Counted from the stretch's first letter, positions 51,743 through 61,409 are shown. The stretch: DNA of 64,000 nucleotides from Clostridium sp. KNHs205 (GCF_000702945.1 NZ_JNLE01000003.1:248001-312000), one strand, 5' to 3'. Numbers and translations are program-made. The notes: generated from the letters alone by a model not told the origin.

Positions 51743-53440
51743 GTGAAAAAAGCAAAAAGATTAATGGCATTACTCTTCTCCGTTATTCTGGTATTTTCCT
51801 TAGCTGCCTGCGGCGGTAAGAATACCAATACGGGATCAGACAGTGCCGCAACAGACACGCCTGCAGCAACAGAGGGAACAGGCGAGACCGGCACAGATAC
51901 AGCTGCCGGCGGTAACGTATTAAATGTACAATTCGATGTAGAGGTTGCTTCCCTGGATCCACAGATAGCAACAGACGGCACATCCTTTGAGGTATTGGCG
52001 GATGTAACAGAGGGGCTCTACACCATTGATGCTTCCGGACTTCCGGTACTGGCAATTGCAGAAGGCGTACAGAAAAGCGATGATGGCCTTACATATACCT
52101 TCACCTTAAAAGATGCAAAATGGTCCAACGGTACACCCGTTACCGCCAAAGACTTTGTATTCTCCTGGAGAAGACTGGTGGATCCTACCGTAGCAAGTGA
52201 ATATTCTTTCATAGCCGAAATTGCAAATATCAAAAATGCTTCCGCTATTATCGCAGGAGAAAAAGGTATTGAAGAGCTGGGTGTAACCGCAAAAGATGAT
52301 AAGACCCTGGAGGTGCAGCTGGATGTTCCGGTTCCTTTCTTTGAATCCTTGCTGGCTTTCCCTTCTTTCTTACCTGTTAACGAAGAATTCTTTACCCAGG
52401 CAGGTGACAGCTATGCCACCTCTCCTGATACTATATTAAGCAACGGTGCCTTTAAGCTTACCGCTTATGAGCCTGCTGCTACAACAATTACCTTAGTTAA
52501 GAACCCTGATTACTGGGATGCAGGCAAAGTATCCTTAGACGGAATCCAGTACCAGGTTATTAAAGACTCCCAGACGGCTGTATTATCCTATCAAAACGGT
52601 GACCTGGACGTTGTGACCCTTTCCGGTGAACAGGTAGAGCAGTTCCAGGCTGACCCCGAATTTCACAGCATTATGGCCGGATATTTATGGTACATCTCTC
52701 CCAACCAGAAGGTTGCAGGACTTGAGAACCTAAATCTTCGTAAGGCGTTATCCTTAGCTTATGACAAAGCAGCAATTGTAAACAATATCTTAAAGGACGG
52801 TTCCATTGTAGCTGACTTCGCTGTTCCTACTCTCCTTGCTACTGGTCCTGACGGCAAGGATTTCCGCGAAACCGCAGGCACCTACCCTACAACAGACAAA
52901 GCAAAGGCCCAGGAATACTGGAAGGCTGCAAAAGCTGAACTTGGTGTAAGCGAATACAAATACTCCATGGTAGTTGAAGATACGGAATCCGCACAGAACG
53001 TAGCACAGTTTATCCAGCAGGAAATTCAGACTACTTTACCCGGCATCACTGTTACTATCGAGACAATGCCTAAGAAAAACAGGGTAGAAAGAATGCAGTC
53101 CGGTGATTTTGAACTTGGCCTTACACGTTGGGGTCCTGACTACTCCGACCCTATGACCTACCTTGATATGTGGATTACCGGAAGCCCCAACAACTATGGT
53201 TTCTGGTCCAATACCGAATACGATTCCATTATCGATTCTGCCAAGAAAGGCGAACTGGCCTTAGACCCCACTGCAAGATGGGAAGCCCTTAAGAAAGCCG
53301 AAGGCATTGTTATGGATGATGCAGTAATCTTCCCTATCTATCAAAAAGGTGATGCCGTATTATATAAGAGCGGTGTTGAAGGTATTGAGTTCCACTCCGT
53401 AGGCATTAACCGTATTTTCAAAAACACCACCAAGAAATAA
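51743..53440 (+). CDS. oppA: OppA, oligopeptide-binding lipoprotein
   Basis: A 565-residue protein from GTG 51743, seven bases after AAAGGAGG. Lipoprotein signal with L-A-A-C lipobox near residue 23, a Thr/Ala/Gly-rich linker, then the SBP_bac_5 fold (L-D-P-Q-I-A-T-D-G, A-E-G-V-Q-K-S-D-D-G-L-T-Y-T-F, W-S-N-G-T-P-V-T-A-K-D-F). It captures peptides outside the cell and hands them to OppBC. Confidence 0.93.
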   Translation: MKKAKRLMALLFSVILVFSLAACGGKNTNTGSDSAATDTPAATEGTGETGTDTAAGGNVLNVQFDVEVASLDPQIATDGTSFEVLADVTEGLYTIDASGLPVLAIAEGVQKSDDGLTYTFTLKDAKWSNGTPVTAKDFVFSWRRLVDPTVASEYSFIAEIANIKNASAIIAGEKGIEELGVTAKDDKTLEVQLDVPVPFFESLLAFPSFLPVNEEFFTQAGDSYATSPDTILSNGAFKLTAYEPAATTITLVKNPDYWDAGKVSLDGIQYQVIKDSQTAVLSYQNGDLDVVTLSGEQVEQFQADPEFHSIMAGYLWYISPNQKVAGLENLNLRKALSLAYDKAAIVNNILKDGSIVADFAVPTLLATGPDGKDFRETAGTYPTTDKAKAQEYWKAAKAELGVSEYKYSMVVEDTESAQNVAQFIQQEIQTTLPGITVTIETMPKKNRVERMQSGDFELGLTRWGPDYSDPMTYLDMWITGSPNNYGFWSNTEYDSIIDSAKKGELALDPTARWEALKKAEGIVMDDAVIFPIYQKGDAVLYKSGVEGIEFHSVGINRIFKNTTKK

Positions 53441-53618
53441 GGGACTGTTCTAAAAGCTGTAATTGCAATTCTTATGAAAATGCAGGAATCAGTATGGTAA
53501 ATCGGACTACTTTGAATTACTAATTGAACTCCATATATTTATATGGCGCTGTCAGGTGTGTTTTATCACCCGTGGCAGCGTCATTTATGCATTCTATATG
53601 CTAAGGAGAGTAGGTATC

Positions 53619-54560
53619 GTGAAAAAATATATAATAAAAAGGGTTGCTATATCCATTGTTACTTTATTGGTTATATTACTGATATTGTTCTTAATGCTTG
53701 AATTTATGCCCGGTTCACCTTTTAATGACGAGAAATTAAATGCCGCACAAAAGGCAATGCTAAATAAAAAATACGGCCTGGATAAGCCGATGCTGATTCG
53801 ATTTATAAATTATATCAAAGCAATGCTTTCCGGTGATTTCGGAGTATCCTATACCATTTCAAAAAACACCCCCATAACCTCCCTTTTAGAAACCAGACTT
53901 CCCATTTCCTTAAGACTGGGCGGTCAGGCAATTCTTATCGGTACGGCTGTGGGTTTGGTGCTCGGTCTAATTGCTGCCATAAAACACAACACCATCTTTG
54001 ATACCATTACTACGGTTATCTCTGTACTTGGTGTAAGTCTTCCTTCTTACGTATTTGCTATGGCTTTGATATACAGCCTGGGCTTTCGTTTAAAATGGTT
54101 CCCCCTTTTGTATCAGGCGGAAATGCCTTTTAAATCCTCCGTACTTCCAACGGTTTCTCTCTGTATGTTTACCATTGCCACCGTTGCCAGATTCACCAGA
54201 ACCGAAATGCTGGAGGTCCTTGGTTCTGATTATATGCTGTTAGCTGAGAGCAAGGGTATCAACAGCTTCAGACTGATCTTTAAACATGCCCTTCGAAACG
54301 GCCTTATTCCAATTATAACAGTATTAGCCCCTCTGGTAGTGGGTCTTATGACCGGAAGCCTGGTTATTGAAAAGCTTTTTTCCATTCCCGGTATCGGAAG
54401 CCTTCTTGTATCCGCCATACAATCCAATGATTACAATGTCGTTGTGGCACTTACCTTTATCTATAGTTTAATGTATATCGGCATAATGCTTGTAGTGGAT
54501 ATTCTTTACGGAATAATTGATCCCAGAATCAGACTGGCAAAGGGAGGTAGCAATGAATAA
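53619..54560 (+). CDS. oppB: OppB, oligopeptide ABC permease
   Basis: A 313-residue permease from GTG 53619 (after AAGGAG, ten bases); 21 upstream codons lack a ribosome site. Six membrane helices and the conserved E-A-A-like loop (R-F-T-R-T-E-M-L-E-V-L-G-S-D-Y-M). It is separated from oppA by 178 bases with a CGCTGTCA/TGGCAGCG hairpin (53548-53580) that may protect or attenuate the distal mRNA. Confidence 0.92.
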   Translation: MKKYIIKRVAISIVTLLVILLILFLMLEFMPGSPFNDEKLNAAQKAMLNKKYGLDKPMLIRFINYIKAMLSGDFGVSYTISKNTPITSLLETRLPISLRLGGQAILIGTAVGLVLGLIAAIKHNTIFDTITTVISVLGVSLPSYVFAMALIYSLGFRLKWFPLLYQAEMPFKSSVLPTVSLCMFTIATVARFTRTEMLEVLGSDYMLLAESKGINSFRLIFKHALRNGLIPIITVLAPLVVGLMTGSLVIEKLFSIPGIGSLLVSAIQSNDYNVVVALTFIYSLMYIGIMLVVDILYGIIDPRIRLAKGGSNE

Positions 54561-55614
54561 TACAAAGATGGAAACAGAATTTTTGCCCGATGATTTCGAG
54601 CTCTTTGGCAGCGAGAAAATCTCCAGAGTAGACGAAACCTATGCCAGCCAGTCCTATTGGCGGGATATTTTAACAAGGTTTGTGAAGAACAAAGGAGCCG
54701 TAGTAGGCCTTATTGGAATCTTATTTGTAATTTTAATGGCCATTGTGGGACCGGTTATCAGCGGACGGACGTACTCCGACCAGAATATCACCCATCAGAA
54801 CCTGGCACCCAGAGTGCAGGGACTTGAAAAGCTTGGTTTACTGGACGGCTCTGAAAGTATGCATACCTCTGCCGGTACCGTAAAACAGAACAAATACATA
54901 GCAGCAGATGGTGCCGCCGTTACCGGTCTTGAAAAGGTATATTACTGGTTTGGAACCGATGTACTTGGCCGGGATATCTTTACAAGAACCTGGGTGGGAA
55001 CCCGAATCTCCCTTTATATTGCTTTGGTAGCCGTATTAGTGGATATGTGCTTTGGTATGGTTTACGGTCTTATCTCAGGATACTTTGGCGGTAAGGTGGA
55101 TATGTTCCTGCAGCGTTTTTCAGAAATACTCAATGGTATCCCTACCCTTGTAATCGTAACCCTGTTAATCCTGGTATTCAGACCCGGCCTGTTAACAATT
55201 ACCCTGGCCCTTGCCATAACCGGCTGGATTGGTATGAGTAAGATAGCAAGAGCACAGGTGTTAAAGCTCAAGGAACAGGAATTTATCTTAGCCTCCAAGA
55301 CCCTGGGAGCCAGAGATTTCTTTATTATCTTTAAGGAAATCCTCCCTAATATCTTTGGTCAGCTGATCGTTATGTCCATGTTCTCCATTCCCAATGCCAT
55401 ATTTACAGAAGCTTTCCTGGCATTTATAGGCCTTGGTGTGCCGCAGCCTTTAGCCTCCCTTGGTACTCTTATCAGTGATGCCTTTAAGTCCTTTACCACA
55501 CACCCTTACATGATCGTCTTCCCCGTAATCGTCCTGGGAATCATCATGTTAAGCTTTAATCTTATGGCAGACGGTCTAAGAGATGCCTTTGACCCGAAGA
55601 TGAAGGAGGTATAA
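54553..55614 (+). CDS. oppC: OppC, oligopeptide ABC permease
   Basis: A 353-residue permease from ATG 54553, after GGGAGGT, overlapping the end of oppB by eight bases. It has the OppC N-terminal region, a longer than usual insert between helices 1 and 2 (S-G-R-T-Y-S-D-Q to K-Y-I-A-A-D-G), and the coupling loop K-L-K-E-Q-E-F-I-L-A-S-K-T-L-G-A. Confidence 0.92.
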   Translation: MNNTKMETEFLPDDFELFGSEKISRVDETYASQSYWRDILTRFVKNKGAVVGLIGILFVILMAIVGPVISGRTYSDQNITHQNLAPRVQGLEKLGLLDGSESMHTSAGTVKQNKYIAADGAAVTGLEKVYYWFGTDVLGRDIFTRTWVGTRISLYIALVAVLVDMCFGMVYGLISGYFGGKVDMFLQRFSEILNGIPTLVIVTLLILVFRPGLLTITLALAITGWIGMSKIARAQVLKLKEQEFILASKTLGARDFFIIFKEILPNIFGQLIVMSMFSIPNAIFTEAFLAFIGLGVPQPLASLGTLISDAFKSFTTHPYMIVFPVIVLGIIMLSFNLMADGLRDAFDPKMKEV

Positions 55615-55618
55615 CAGG

Positions 55619-56695
55619 ATGGAAAATGAAAAAAGAGAAAAGGTCCTGTCCATTAAGGATTTATCTATTACCTTTAAGACCTCTGCCGGTGAAGTAAATG
55701 TTATCAGGGGCATGAAGCTCTCCCTGTATAAAGGGGAAACTCTCGCTATTGTTGGAGAAAGCGGCAGTGGTAAATCCGTTACTGTAAAAGCTATTATGGG
55801 TATTTTAAGCAACAACGGACGGATAGACAACGGAAGCATCGAATTCAACTATCATAGAGGGAATGAAGAAGTAAAGGAAGATCTGCTGAAATTCTCCAAA
55901 AAAGAAATGCGCAGACGTATCAACGGCAAACGTATCTCCATGGTATTTCAGGACCCCATGACTTCCTTAAATCCCACCATGACCATTGGTGCACAAATTA
56001 TGGAAGGAATGATATACCATTATAAGACGCCTAAGAAAGAGGCATATAAAAAAGCGGTCTCCCTGCTGGAACTGGTAGGCATTACAAATCCTGAAAAGCG
56101 TATGAAGAACTATCCCCATCAGCTTTCCGGAGGTATGCGCCAGAGAGTTGTAATCGCCATAGCCCTGTCCTGTGATCCGGAATTATTAATCTGTGATGAG
56201 CCTACTACCGCATTGGATGTTACCATACAGTCCAAGATACTTGAACTGATTAAGGATATACAGAAAAAGACTGGTATTTCTGTTATTTATATTACCCATG
56301 ACTTAGGTGTAGTAGCAAAAGTAGCCGATTATGTAGCCGTTATGTATGCCGGTAAAATCGTAGAGAAAGGTACCGTGGACGAAATTTTTTATGACCCAAG
56401 GCATCCTTATACCTGGGGTCTGTTATCTGCTATGCCAGATCTTGACTGCGAGGACGACAAGCTCTATACCATACCCGGAAGCCCTCCTAACCTGCTCCAC
56501 AAGATTGAAGGCGATTCCTTTGCCCCAAGAAATATCTACGCCCTCAACATTGATTTCAGGAAAGAACCTCCCATGTTTCGTGTCAGCGATACACATTATG
56601 CTTCAACCTGGCTGCTCCATGAGAAGGCACCAAAGATTGAGATGCCCCGGGAATTACGTCAGAGAATAGACTCTATGTTAAAGGAGGCGAATTAG
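55619..56695 (+). CDS. oppD: OppD, oligopeptide ABC ATPase
   Basis: A 358-residue ATPase with Walker A G-E-S-G-S-G-K-S-V-T, signature L-S-G-G-M-R-Q-R, Walker B L-L-I-C-D-E-P-T-T-A-L-D, and the C-terminal oligopeptide-transporter region (P-G-S-P-P-N-L), though the usual Cys-rich [4Fe-4S] motif is not seen after it. Four bases after oppC. Confidence 0.92.
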   Translation: MENEKREKVLSIKDLSITFKTSAGEVNVIRGMKLSLYKGETLAIVGESGSGKSVTVKAIMGILSNNGRIDNGSIEFNYHRGNEEVKEDLLKFSKKEMRRRINGKRISMVFQDPMTSLNPTMTIGAQIMEGMIYHYKTPKKEAYKKAVSLLELVGITNPEKRMKNYPHQLSGGMRQRVVIAIALSCDPELLICDEPTTALDVTIQSKILELIKDIQKKTGISVIYITHDLGVVAKVADYVAVMYAGKIVEKGTVDEIFYDPRHPYTWGLLSAMPDLDCEDDKLYTIPGSPPNLLHKIEGDSFAPRNIYALNIDFRKEPPMFRVSDTHYASTWLLHEKAPKIEMPRELRQRIDSMLKEAN

Positions 56696-56696
56696 A

Positions 56697-57614
56697 ATGT
56701 CCGAACCTTTACTGGTCGTTAAAGACCTAAAACAACATTTCAGGATCAACCGCAAATTTACCGTAAAGGCAGTGGACGGTGTTTCCTTTGTTCTCAATCC
56801 CGGTGAAACCTATGGACTGGTAGGTGAATCCGGTAGCGGAAAGTCCACTATTGGTCGTTCCATAATACGTCTTTATGAGCCGACAGCAGGTGAAGTACTA
56901 TTTAATGGAGTGAATATTTCCGGTAAACTCTCCGCAAAAGAAACCACTCATTTAAGAACCAGGATGCAGATGATATTTCAGGACCCCATGGCCTGCCTGA
57001 ACCCCCGCAAAAAAGTTATCGATATTATTGCCCAGGGGTTAGATATTCATTGTATGTATAATTCACAGGAAGAAAGGAAAGAGAAGGTTTATAACATTCT
57101 TGATATGGTAGGGCTGTCCAGAGAACATGCCAACCGTTACCCACACCAGTTCTCCGGAGGGCAGAGACAGCGTATCGGTATTGCCAGAGCCCTGATTATG
57201 AACCCGGATCTGATTATAGCGGACGAAGCCATCAGTGCTTTGGATGTATCTATTCAGGCACAGGTAATCAACCTGATGAAGGATATCCAGCAGCAGACCG
57301 GAACTGCCTATCTGTTTATTGCTCATGACTTATCCATGGTTAAGTATATCTCCGACCGTATCGGGGTACTGCATTTAGGTCATATGGTGGAAACCGGCAC
57401 GAAAGAGGAGATCTTCTCAAATCCGATTCATCCTTATACCAAGTCCTTGTTATCGGCGATACCCCATGCCAATCCCAAGATGGAGAAAAGCAGAGTTGCC
57501 CTTGCTTATGATTATGGTAGCAGTGGGATTGATTACAGCAGAGGGATTCAACAGCATGTGGGTGGACAACATTATGTGCTGTCTACTGATGAGGAATTAA
57601 TGAGATGGAAATGA
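56697..57614 (+). CDS. oppF: OppF, oligopeptide ABC ATPase
   Basis: A 305-residue ATPase with Walker A G-E-S-G-S-G-K-S-T, signature F-S-G-G-Q-R-Q-R and Walker B L-I-I-A-D-E-A-I-S-A-L-D. Pairs with OppD. It is the last gene of the operon; its stop codon runs straight into the GGTTA tandem repeat. Confidence 0.92.
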   Translation: MSEPLLVVKDLKQHFRINRKFTVKAVDGVSFVLNPGETYGLVGESGSGKSTIGRSIIRLYEPTAGEVLFNGVNISGKLSAKETTHLRTRMQMIFQDPMACLNPRKKVIDIIAQGLDIHCMYNSQEERKEKVYNILDMVGLSREHANRYPHQFSGGQRQRIGIARALIMNPDLIIADEAISALDVSIQAQVINLMKDIQQQTGTAYLFIAHDLSMVKYISDRIGVLHLGHMVETGTKEEIFSNPIHPYTKSLLSAIPHANPKMEKSRVALAYDYGSSGIDYSRGIQQHVGGQHYVLSTDEELMRWK

Positions 57615-57653
57615 GGTTAGGTTAGGTTAGGTTAGGTTAGGTTAGGTTAGGTT
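57615..57653. repeat. GGTTA tandem repeat (7.8 copies)
   Basis: Seven perfect GGTTA units (57615-57649) and a partial eighth directly after the oppF stop codon. Perfect short-unit repeats are prone to slippage; read on either strand they contain no stop-free frame of interest. A change in copy number would not alter oppF. Confidence 0.95.
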
Positions 57654-57673
57654 TTGGTTTTTGGCAATTTGAC

Positions 57674-57887
57674 GGCGAAGTGCGTAAAGCAGAAAGAACT
57701 CATGCTTCAATTCCAAGGTATAAGAAGTCCTAATTCTCTGAATTTTTTGTGCTTGGCATATTATCAAACAGATAACTCGCTTCGCTCAGACAATCTGTTT
57801 GATAATATAGCACAAAATATTCAGAGAAAAGGACTTCTAATACCTTTCCATAGGCGCATTCATTCTTTCTGCTTTACGCACTTCGCC
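57674..57887. repeat. Long palindrome, copy B
   Basis: GGCGAAGTGCGTAAAGCAGA (57674-) faces its exact reverse complement ending at 57887, about 25 perfect pairs; further in GGTATAAGAAGTCC faces GGACTTCTAATACC and TTATCAAACAGAT faces ATCTGTTTGATAA. The loop holds CGCTTCGCTCAGACA, which shares TTCGCTCAGACA with the loop of the palindrome at 30203. It follows the opp operon and may terminate it or be a small mobile element. Confidence 0.8.
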
Positions 57888-57893
57888 TGAAAT

Positions 57894-58133
57894 GATAAGA
57901 CATTTGAACTTAAAATTTTTAATCTTATAGTAGTTAATTGAATAGTAGCTTTATATTAATATTTCATATAATATCTATTTACTTATATTATCTTACTTAG
58001 TAGCTTTATATTTAATAGTAATATTTTATTTAGTAGTATTTTACTTAGTAGTTTTTTTGATAGTATGTATTTTATTTAATAATATATTTTTAAGTATTCT
58101 ATAATAGTTACTTTTATACTGCTTTGCAATAAT
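57894..58133. other. Very AT-rich spacer
   Basis: A run of T- and A-rich text with repeated TAGTAGCTTTATAT and TTACTTAGTAGT phrases. No coding frame or RNA recognised. Confidence 0.5.
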
Positions 58134-58181
58134 AAAAAACCGGGAAACTCTGCAATTATTTCAGGAGTTTTCCGGTTTTTT
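58134..58181. terminator. Strong intrinsic terminator
   Basis: AAAAAACCGGGAAACTC pairs with GAGTTTTCCGGTTTTTT, flanked by A- and T-runs so that it works in both directions. It lies in the noncoding region between the opp operon and the metal-binding protein gene, with no gene directly next to it. Confidence 0.8.
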
Positions 58182-58360
58182 ATATTTGTATTCGTTTATT
58201 TTGTGTATTCCTTACTTTCATGAATTACGACTGCCACATTACACTTAGTTTTAAATAAGCATAAAAGAACTAGATATTTTACAGCCTCGCGTCATGAGAA
58301 TTCACCTGGACAACGATTAGTACTGTATTGCATAAATTCTGATTAATAACAGTGCCTGAT

Positions 58361-58457
58361 ATTTACGCTAGGCAAGGCGGTGGAATGAGGTGTTGCAGTC
58401 TCAGCATCAAGTATGCTATGCCTTTATACGACAACGGAGTATCAGTGTAATGTAAAT
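58361..58457. repeat. Nested inverted-repeat element, copy 3
   Basis: ATTTAC (58361-58366) faces GTAAAT (58452-58457). The core has CGCTAGGCAAGGCGGTGGAAT, an AGCAT/ATGCT hairpin and ACGACAACGGAGTATCAG, matching copy 2 (4812-4902) in order and spacing. It ends 17 bases from the stop codon of the metal-binding protein gene. Confidence 0.65.
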
Positions 58458-58474
58458 AATAGCTTTGATCGTGC

Positions 58475-60661
58475 TTACTCCGTGGGACCGCAGCAGCCGC
58501 CAAGAGAAGAATCGCTGGGTGTGTAGTTATCAATTTCACTTCTGATCTCATCCAGGTTTATGTTATTTATATCATCTACCACTTTCATATAACCATGAAG
58601 CATACTCATACTGCATTGGAAGGTAAAATCCTCTGTAATGGTTAGCCAGGGAGTCTCCGTCTGCTGTGTGAGATCCAGCTGTCCCTGATATTCAGGAAAT
58701 ATCACTAGATAATTACAGCCGTTCAGCTCTTTTCCGTCAAACTTTATCTTGGCTTCTACGCCTCTTTGTAATACAACAACTGCCGGGGAGTAGCCGTTAT
58801 TATCTACTGTTACCGTTACTTCCTGTTTATTATCTTCAACTTTGGCAACGGCTATGTCATCCGTAGGAATCTTTCCGTCTTCAAAGCCCTCCGGCGGTGC
58901 CTGACAGCAGCCGCTTAAGGTTCCGGATGTGTTATTCCCGATTAAACCTCCGCTTGTTGAACCATTACTGCCTGCCGTTCCATTGTCACCATCCCCGGAA
59001 GCTGTATCCTGGGCGGCAGTTTCATCTGTTGCTGTAACAGCTGCCTTATCTTTTATGTCATCAACTACTTTTATACTTGAACGGATCATTCCCATCCAGC
59101 AGGAATAAGATATTGTCCCGCTCTTATCTGGGGTAAATTCTACCAGGTTGTCTCCTTCTGTAAGGGTCACTTCAATATTATAGGCGGGTATGATAATCGT
59201 CTCATTACAACCGTTTATATCCTTTTTTTCTGCCTGTATGGTCCATTTTACAGGAATGCCTTTCTGCACTACGATGGGCTCGTAACCACCTGGCTGTAAT
59301 TTGGTAGTGACTGACTGCACCTCTGCCTCTACTTTTGCCGTATTACCTGCCTCCTGGGTGCCGGATGCACGAACCAGATCTATTCCTGACAAGCTCAGCC
59401 CCCTGTTTAACATAATAACGCCTAAGGCCATTACAAGAGCCGCGCTTACCTTCATCATTTTCTTTGTGTATTTGCTGTTTAAGATACCTGCAACGGCGCC
59501 AAAGCCAAACATCAGAGGTACCGTTCCTAGGCTGAATAAGAACATGGATAAGGCTCCTCCAAGAAAGCTTCCCGTACCCAGGGCATACAGCTGCATGGAC
59601 TGTAAAGGACCGCAGGGCATCAAACCATTCAAAAGTCCAATATAAAACGGTCCTCTGCTTTTAGCGGAAACTGCTAGTTTTCTGCGGAATACCTTTGGCA
59701 TCCTGGGAACGATTTTCTTCAGGGCAGGAAATATATTTAACATATTTAGTCCCATAATTACCATAAAGACTCCGGCAACTACTGCAACTAATCCTCTGGC
59801 TGAACCGGACAGGCTTATGACTGAACCTAAAGCACCCACAATTCCTCCAATGAGGGTGTAGGATACTACTCTTCCTCCATTATATAAAATACCTGGCTTA
59901 AATTTTGCCAGACCGGTTCCGGAGCTTTCTCCTCCGCCATAATTCACACACTGGGATAGATTAATACCTCCGCACATGGCTACGCAATGGAGTGAGGTTA
60001 TGATACCGATTAGGAACAGCAGACCATATCCCATATTTTGATTGATCTGAGGAACCAATTGAAATAAGCCTGTATTCTTTTGTAGCATGAAGACCGCAAG
60101 AAGAATGATACCGATGCCAAGAAGTTGGTTTATGCTGGTTTTATCCTCTTTTGCTTTCTTGTTTTCTTTTGTGCCAACATGATAATCTAACTTCTCTATT
60201 TCTGCTTCAATGGTTTTCTGAGTGATTTTCTTTGGTTGATAGGTAATCCGTGCATTGGCATTTTTATAGCTTACTTTTGCGTTTTCTATTCCTTCTAACT
60301 CATTCAGTCTGTCTTCAATTTTCATTTCACAGGCACCGCAGGTCATGCCTTCAATGGCAAGCACCACCGTTACCCGGTTGCTGTCACCATTACTACTGTT
60401 GCCTTCCTGCGCCGTCTGAACCGCCCTTTTTCCTCCAGGCTTGTTCTTAACCTGAAAGCCCAAAGCTTCGACTACACCGGCTAGTTCTTCAAGGGATACT
60501 TCTTCCACTTTATAAGTAAGATAGACATTGGAGCTGTCTAATAATGCCTTGGCTTGTATGACTCCCTTATGTTCCTTAAGAGATTTTTCAATACGTCTGG
60601 CACTGTCTTCATCTTTAAGACCTTCTACCATAAGTACTCCGTGAATTGTCGTACTCTCCAT
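58475..60661 (-). CDS. HMA / UreH-like transporter / cupredoxin-like fusion (copper or heavy-metal protein)
   Basis: A 728-residue protein. Residues 6-70 are an HMA-like domain without its C-x-x-C; 98-165 a full HMA domain with C108-G-A-C111. About 180-430 are six or more helices of the DsbD/UreH (SafE) type with L-H-C-V-A-M-C-G-G and G-L-M-P-C-G-P. Then two cupredoxin-like domains (about 445-545 and 620-705), each with N-G-C-N and a C-W-M-G-M or C-S-M-S-M site, joined by a Ser/Gly linker with G-C-C; the end is G-G-C-C-G-P-T-E. Likely moves or senses copper across the membrane (inferred). The gene stands alone. Confidence 0.82.
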   Translation of the reverse strand: MESTTIHGVLMVEGLKDEDSARRIEKSLKEHKGVIQAKALLDSSNVYLTYKVEEVSLEELAGVVEALGFQVKNKPGGKRAVQTAQEGNSSNGDSNRVTVVLAIEGMTCGACEMKIEDRLNELEGIENAKVSYKNANARITYQPKKITQKTIEAEIEKLDYHVGTKENKKAKEDKTSINQLLGIGIILLAVFMLQKNTGLFQLVPQINQNMGYGLLFLIGIITSLHCVAMCGGINLSQCVNYGGGESSGTGLAKFKPGILYNGGRVVSYTLIGGIVGALGSVISLSGSARGLVAVVAGVFMVIMGLNMLNIFPALKKIVPRMPKVFRRKLAVSAKSRGPFYIGLLNGLMPCGPLQSMQLYALGTGSFLGGALSMFLFSLGTVPLMFGFGAVAGILNSKYTKKMMKVSAALVMALGVIMLNRGLSLSGIDLVRASGTQEAGNTAKVEAEVQSVTTKLQPGGYEPIVVQKGIPVKWTIQAEKKDINGCNETIIIPAYNIEVTLTEGDNLVEFTPDKSGTISYSCWMGMIRSSIKVVDDIKDKAAVTATDETAAQDTASGDGDNGTAGSNGSTSGGLIGNNTSGTLSGCCQAPPEGFEDGKIPTDDIAVAKVEDNKQEVTVTVDNNGYSPAVVVLQRGVEAKIKFDGKELNGCNYLVIFPEYQGQLDLTQQTETPWLTITEDFTFQCSMSMLHGYMKVVDDINNINLDEIRSEIDNYTPSDSSLGGCCGPTE

Positions 60662-60944
60662 GTTCTTCCTCCTGTTATTATCCTACATGAACATTCTTCC
60701 TCTATTCTAAATAAATCTTATGGAGATTATATGGAGAAACCATTAATTCATAGCCAACTTAAAACTTCTCCAAAACTCTGATTCATTATCCCTTTTACAC
60801 AGAAAATATTAAACAAAAAGGGCTGCCGCCGGCTCTTCTCCTGTTGAAATCAGCTGGTGCATACCCTGTATATTTAATATTCTTTTTTTTACATGCTCAA
60901 ATTTCAGTTGCTGACCACCTGTAAACAGGATTTTCCTGCAACTT
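60662..60944. other. Upstream region of the metal protein gene, with a terminator hairpin
   Basis: Just beyond the TPR-like gene end, GTTGC-CCTGT...ACAGG-GCAAC (60909-60942) forms a hairpin that may end that gene. The rest is noncoding and should hold the promoter of the metal-binding protein gene. Confidence 0.45.
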
Positions 60945-61409
60945 TTAATTCATAAATTGAATCATGATCTTATGCTGCAGCTCATTTAAATCTGTCGTAA
61001 GCAGCTCCTTACTCTCTTTTTCCTGTACTTTATCGGTTTCTCTTAAGGCCAGTTCCAGATACTTTGTACATTCACTCTTATTTCCTTTCACAAGATATGC
61101 CCTGGTTAAGGCCTCATAGGCATATGCTAAATCAAATCCCTGAAAGTTATTGATCTCGCAAAGCTGTAACGCTCTCTTCCCGTGATAGATACAAGAATCA
61201 AAATTGCCAAGAAGTGCATATACTCTGGACAGCTGCCATTCACCCACATAGACATTGTGAGGAGTTCCAGCCTGTATCCAGTGATAAAGGGAAGCATGTG
61301 CCGTATGCACCATGAGATAATTCTCTTCTTCCGATCTTGCCTCTTTATCCATCAAAGCCCACACCTCATTAAAAAGCTTACCTGCAAGTGCCTTTGTTTC
61401 TTCGCTCAT
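60945..61409 (-). CDS. TPR-like helical protein
   Basis: A 154-residue, all-helical cytoplasmic protein. Segments such as W-Q-L-S-R-V-Y-A-L-L-G-N-F-D-S-C-I-Y-H-G-K-R-A-L and A-Y-E-A-L-T-R-A-Y-L-V-K-G-N-K-S-E are degenerate TPR units. Function unknown; such small proteins recur in Firmicutes. Preceded by AGGAGGACATTAT before the ATG. Confidence 0.65.
   Translation of the reverse strand: MSEETKALAGKLFNEVWALMDKEARSEEENYLMVHTAHASLYHWIQAGTPHNVYVGEWQLSRVYALLGNFDSCIYHGKRALQLCEINNFQGFDLAYAYEALTRAYLVKGNKSECTKYLELALRETDKVQEKESKELLTTDLNELQHKIMIQFMN

Noticed and set aside
57615..57653. CRISPR-like or telomere-like array
   Set aside because: The units are five bases with no spacers, so it is not CRISPR; TTAGG is an insect telomere unit but nothing else here suggests a chromosome end or contamination.
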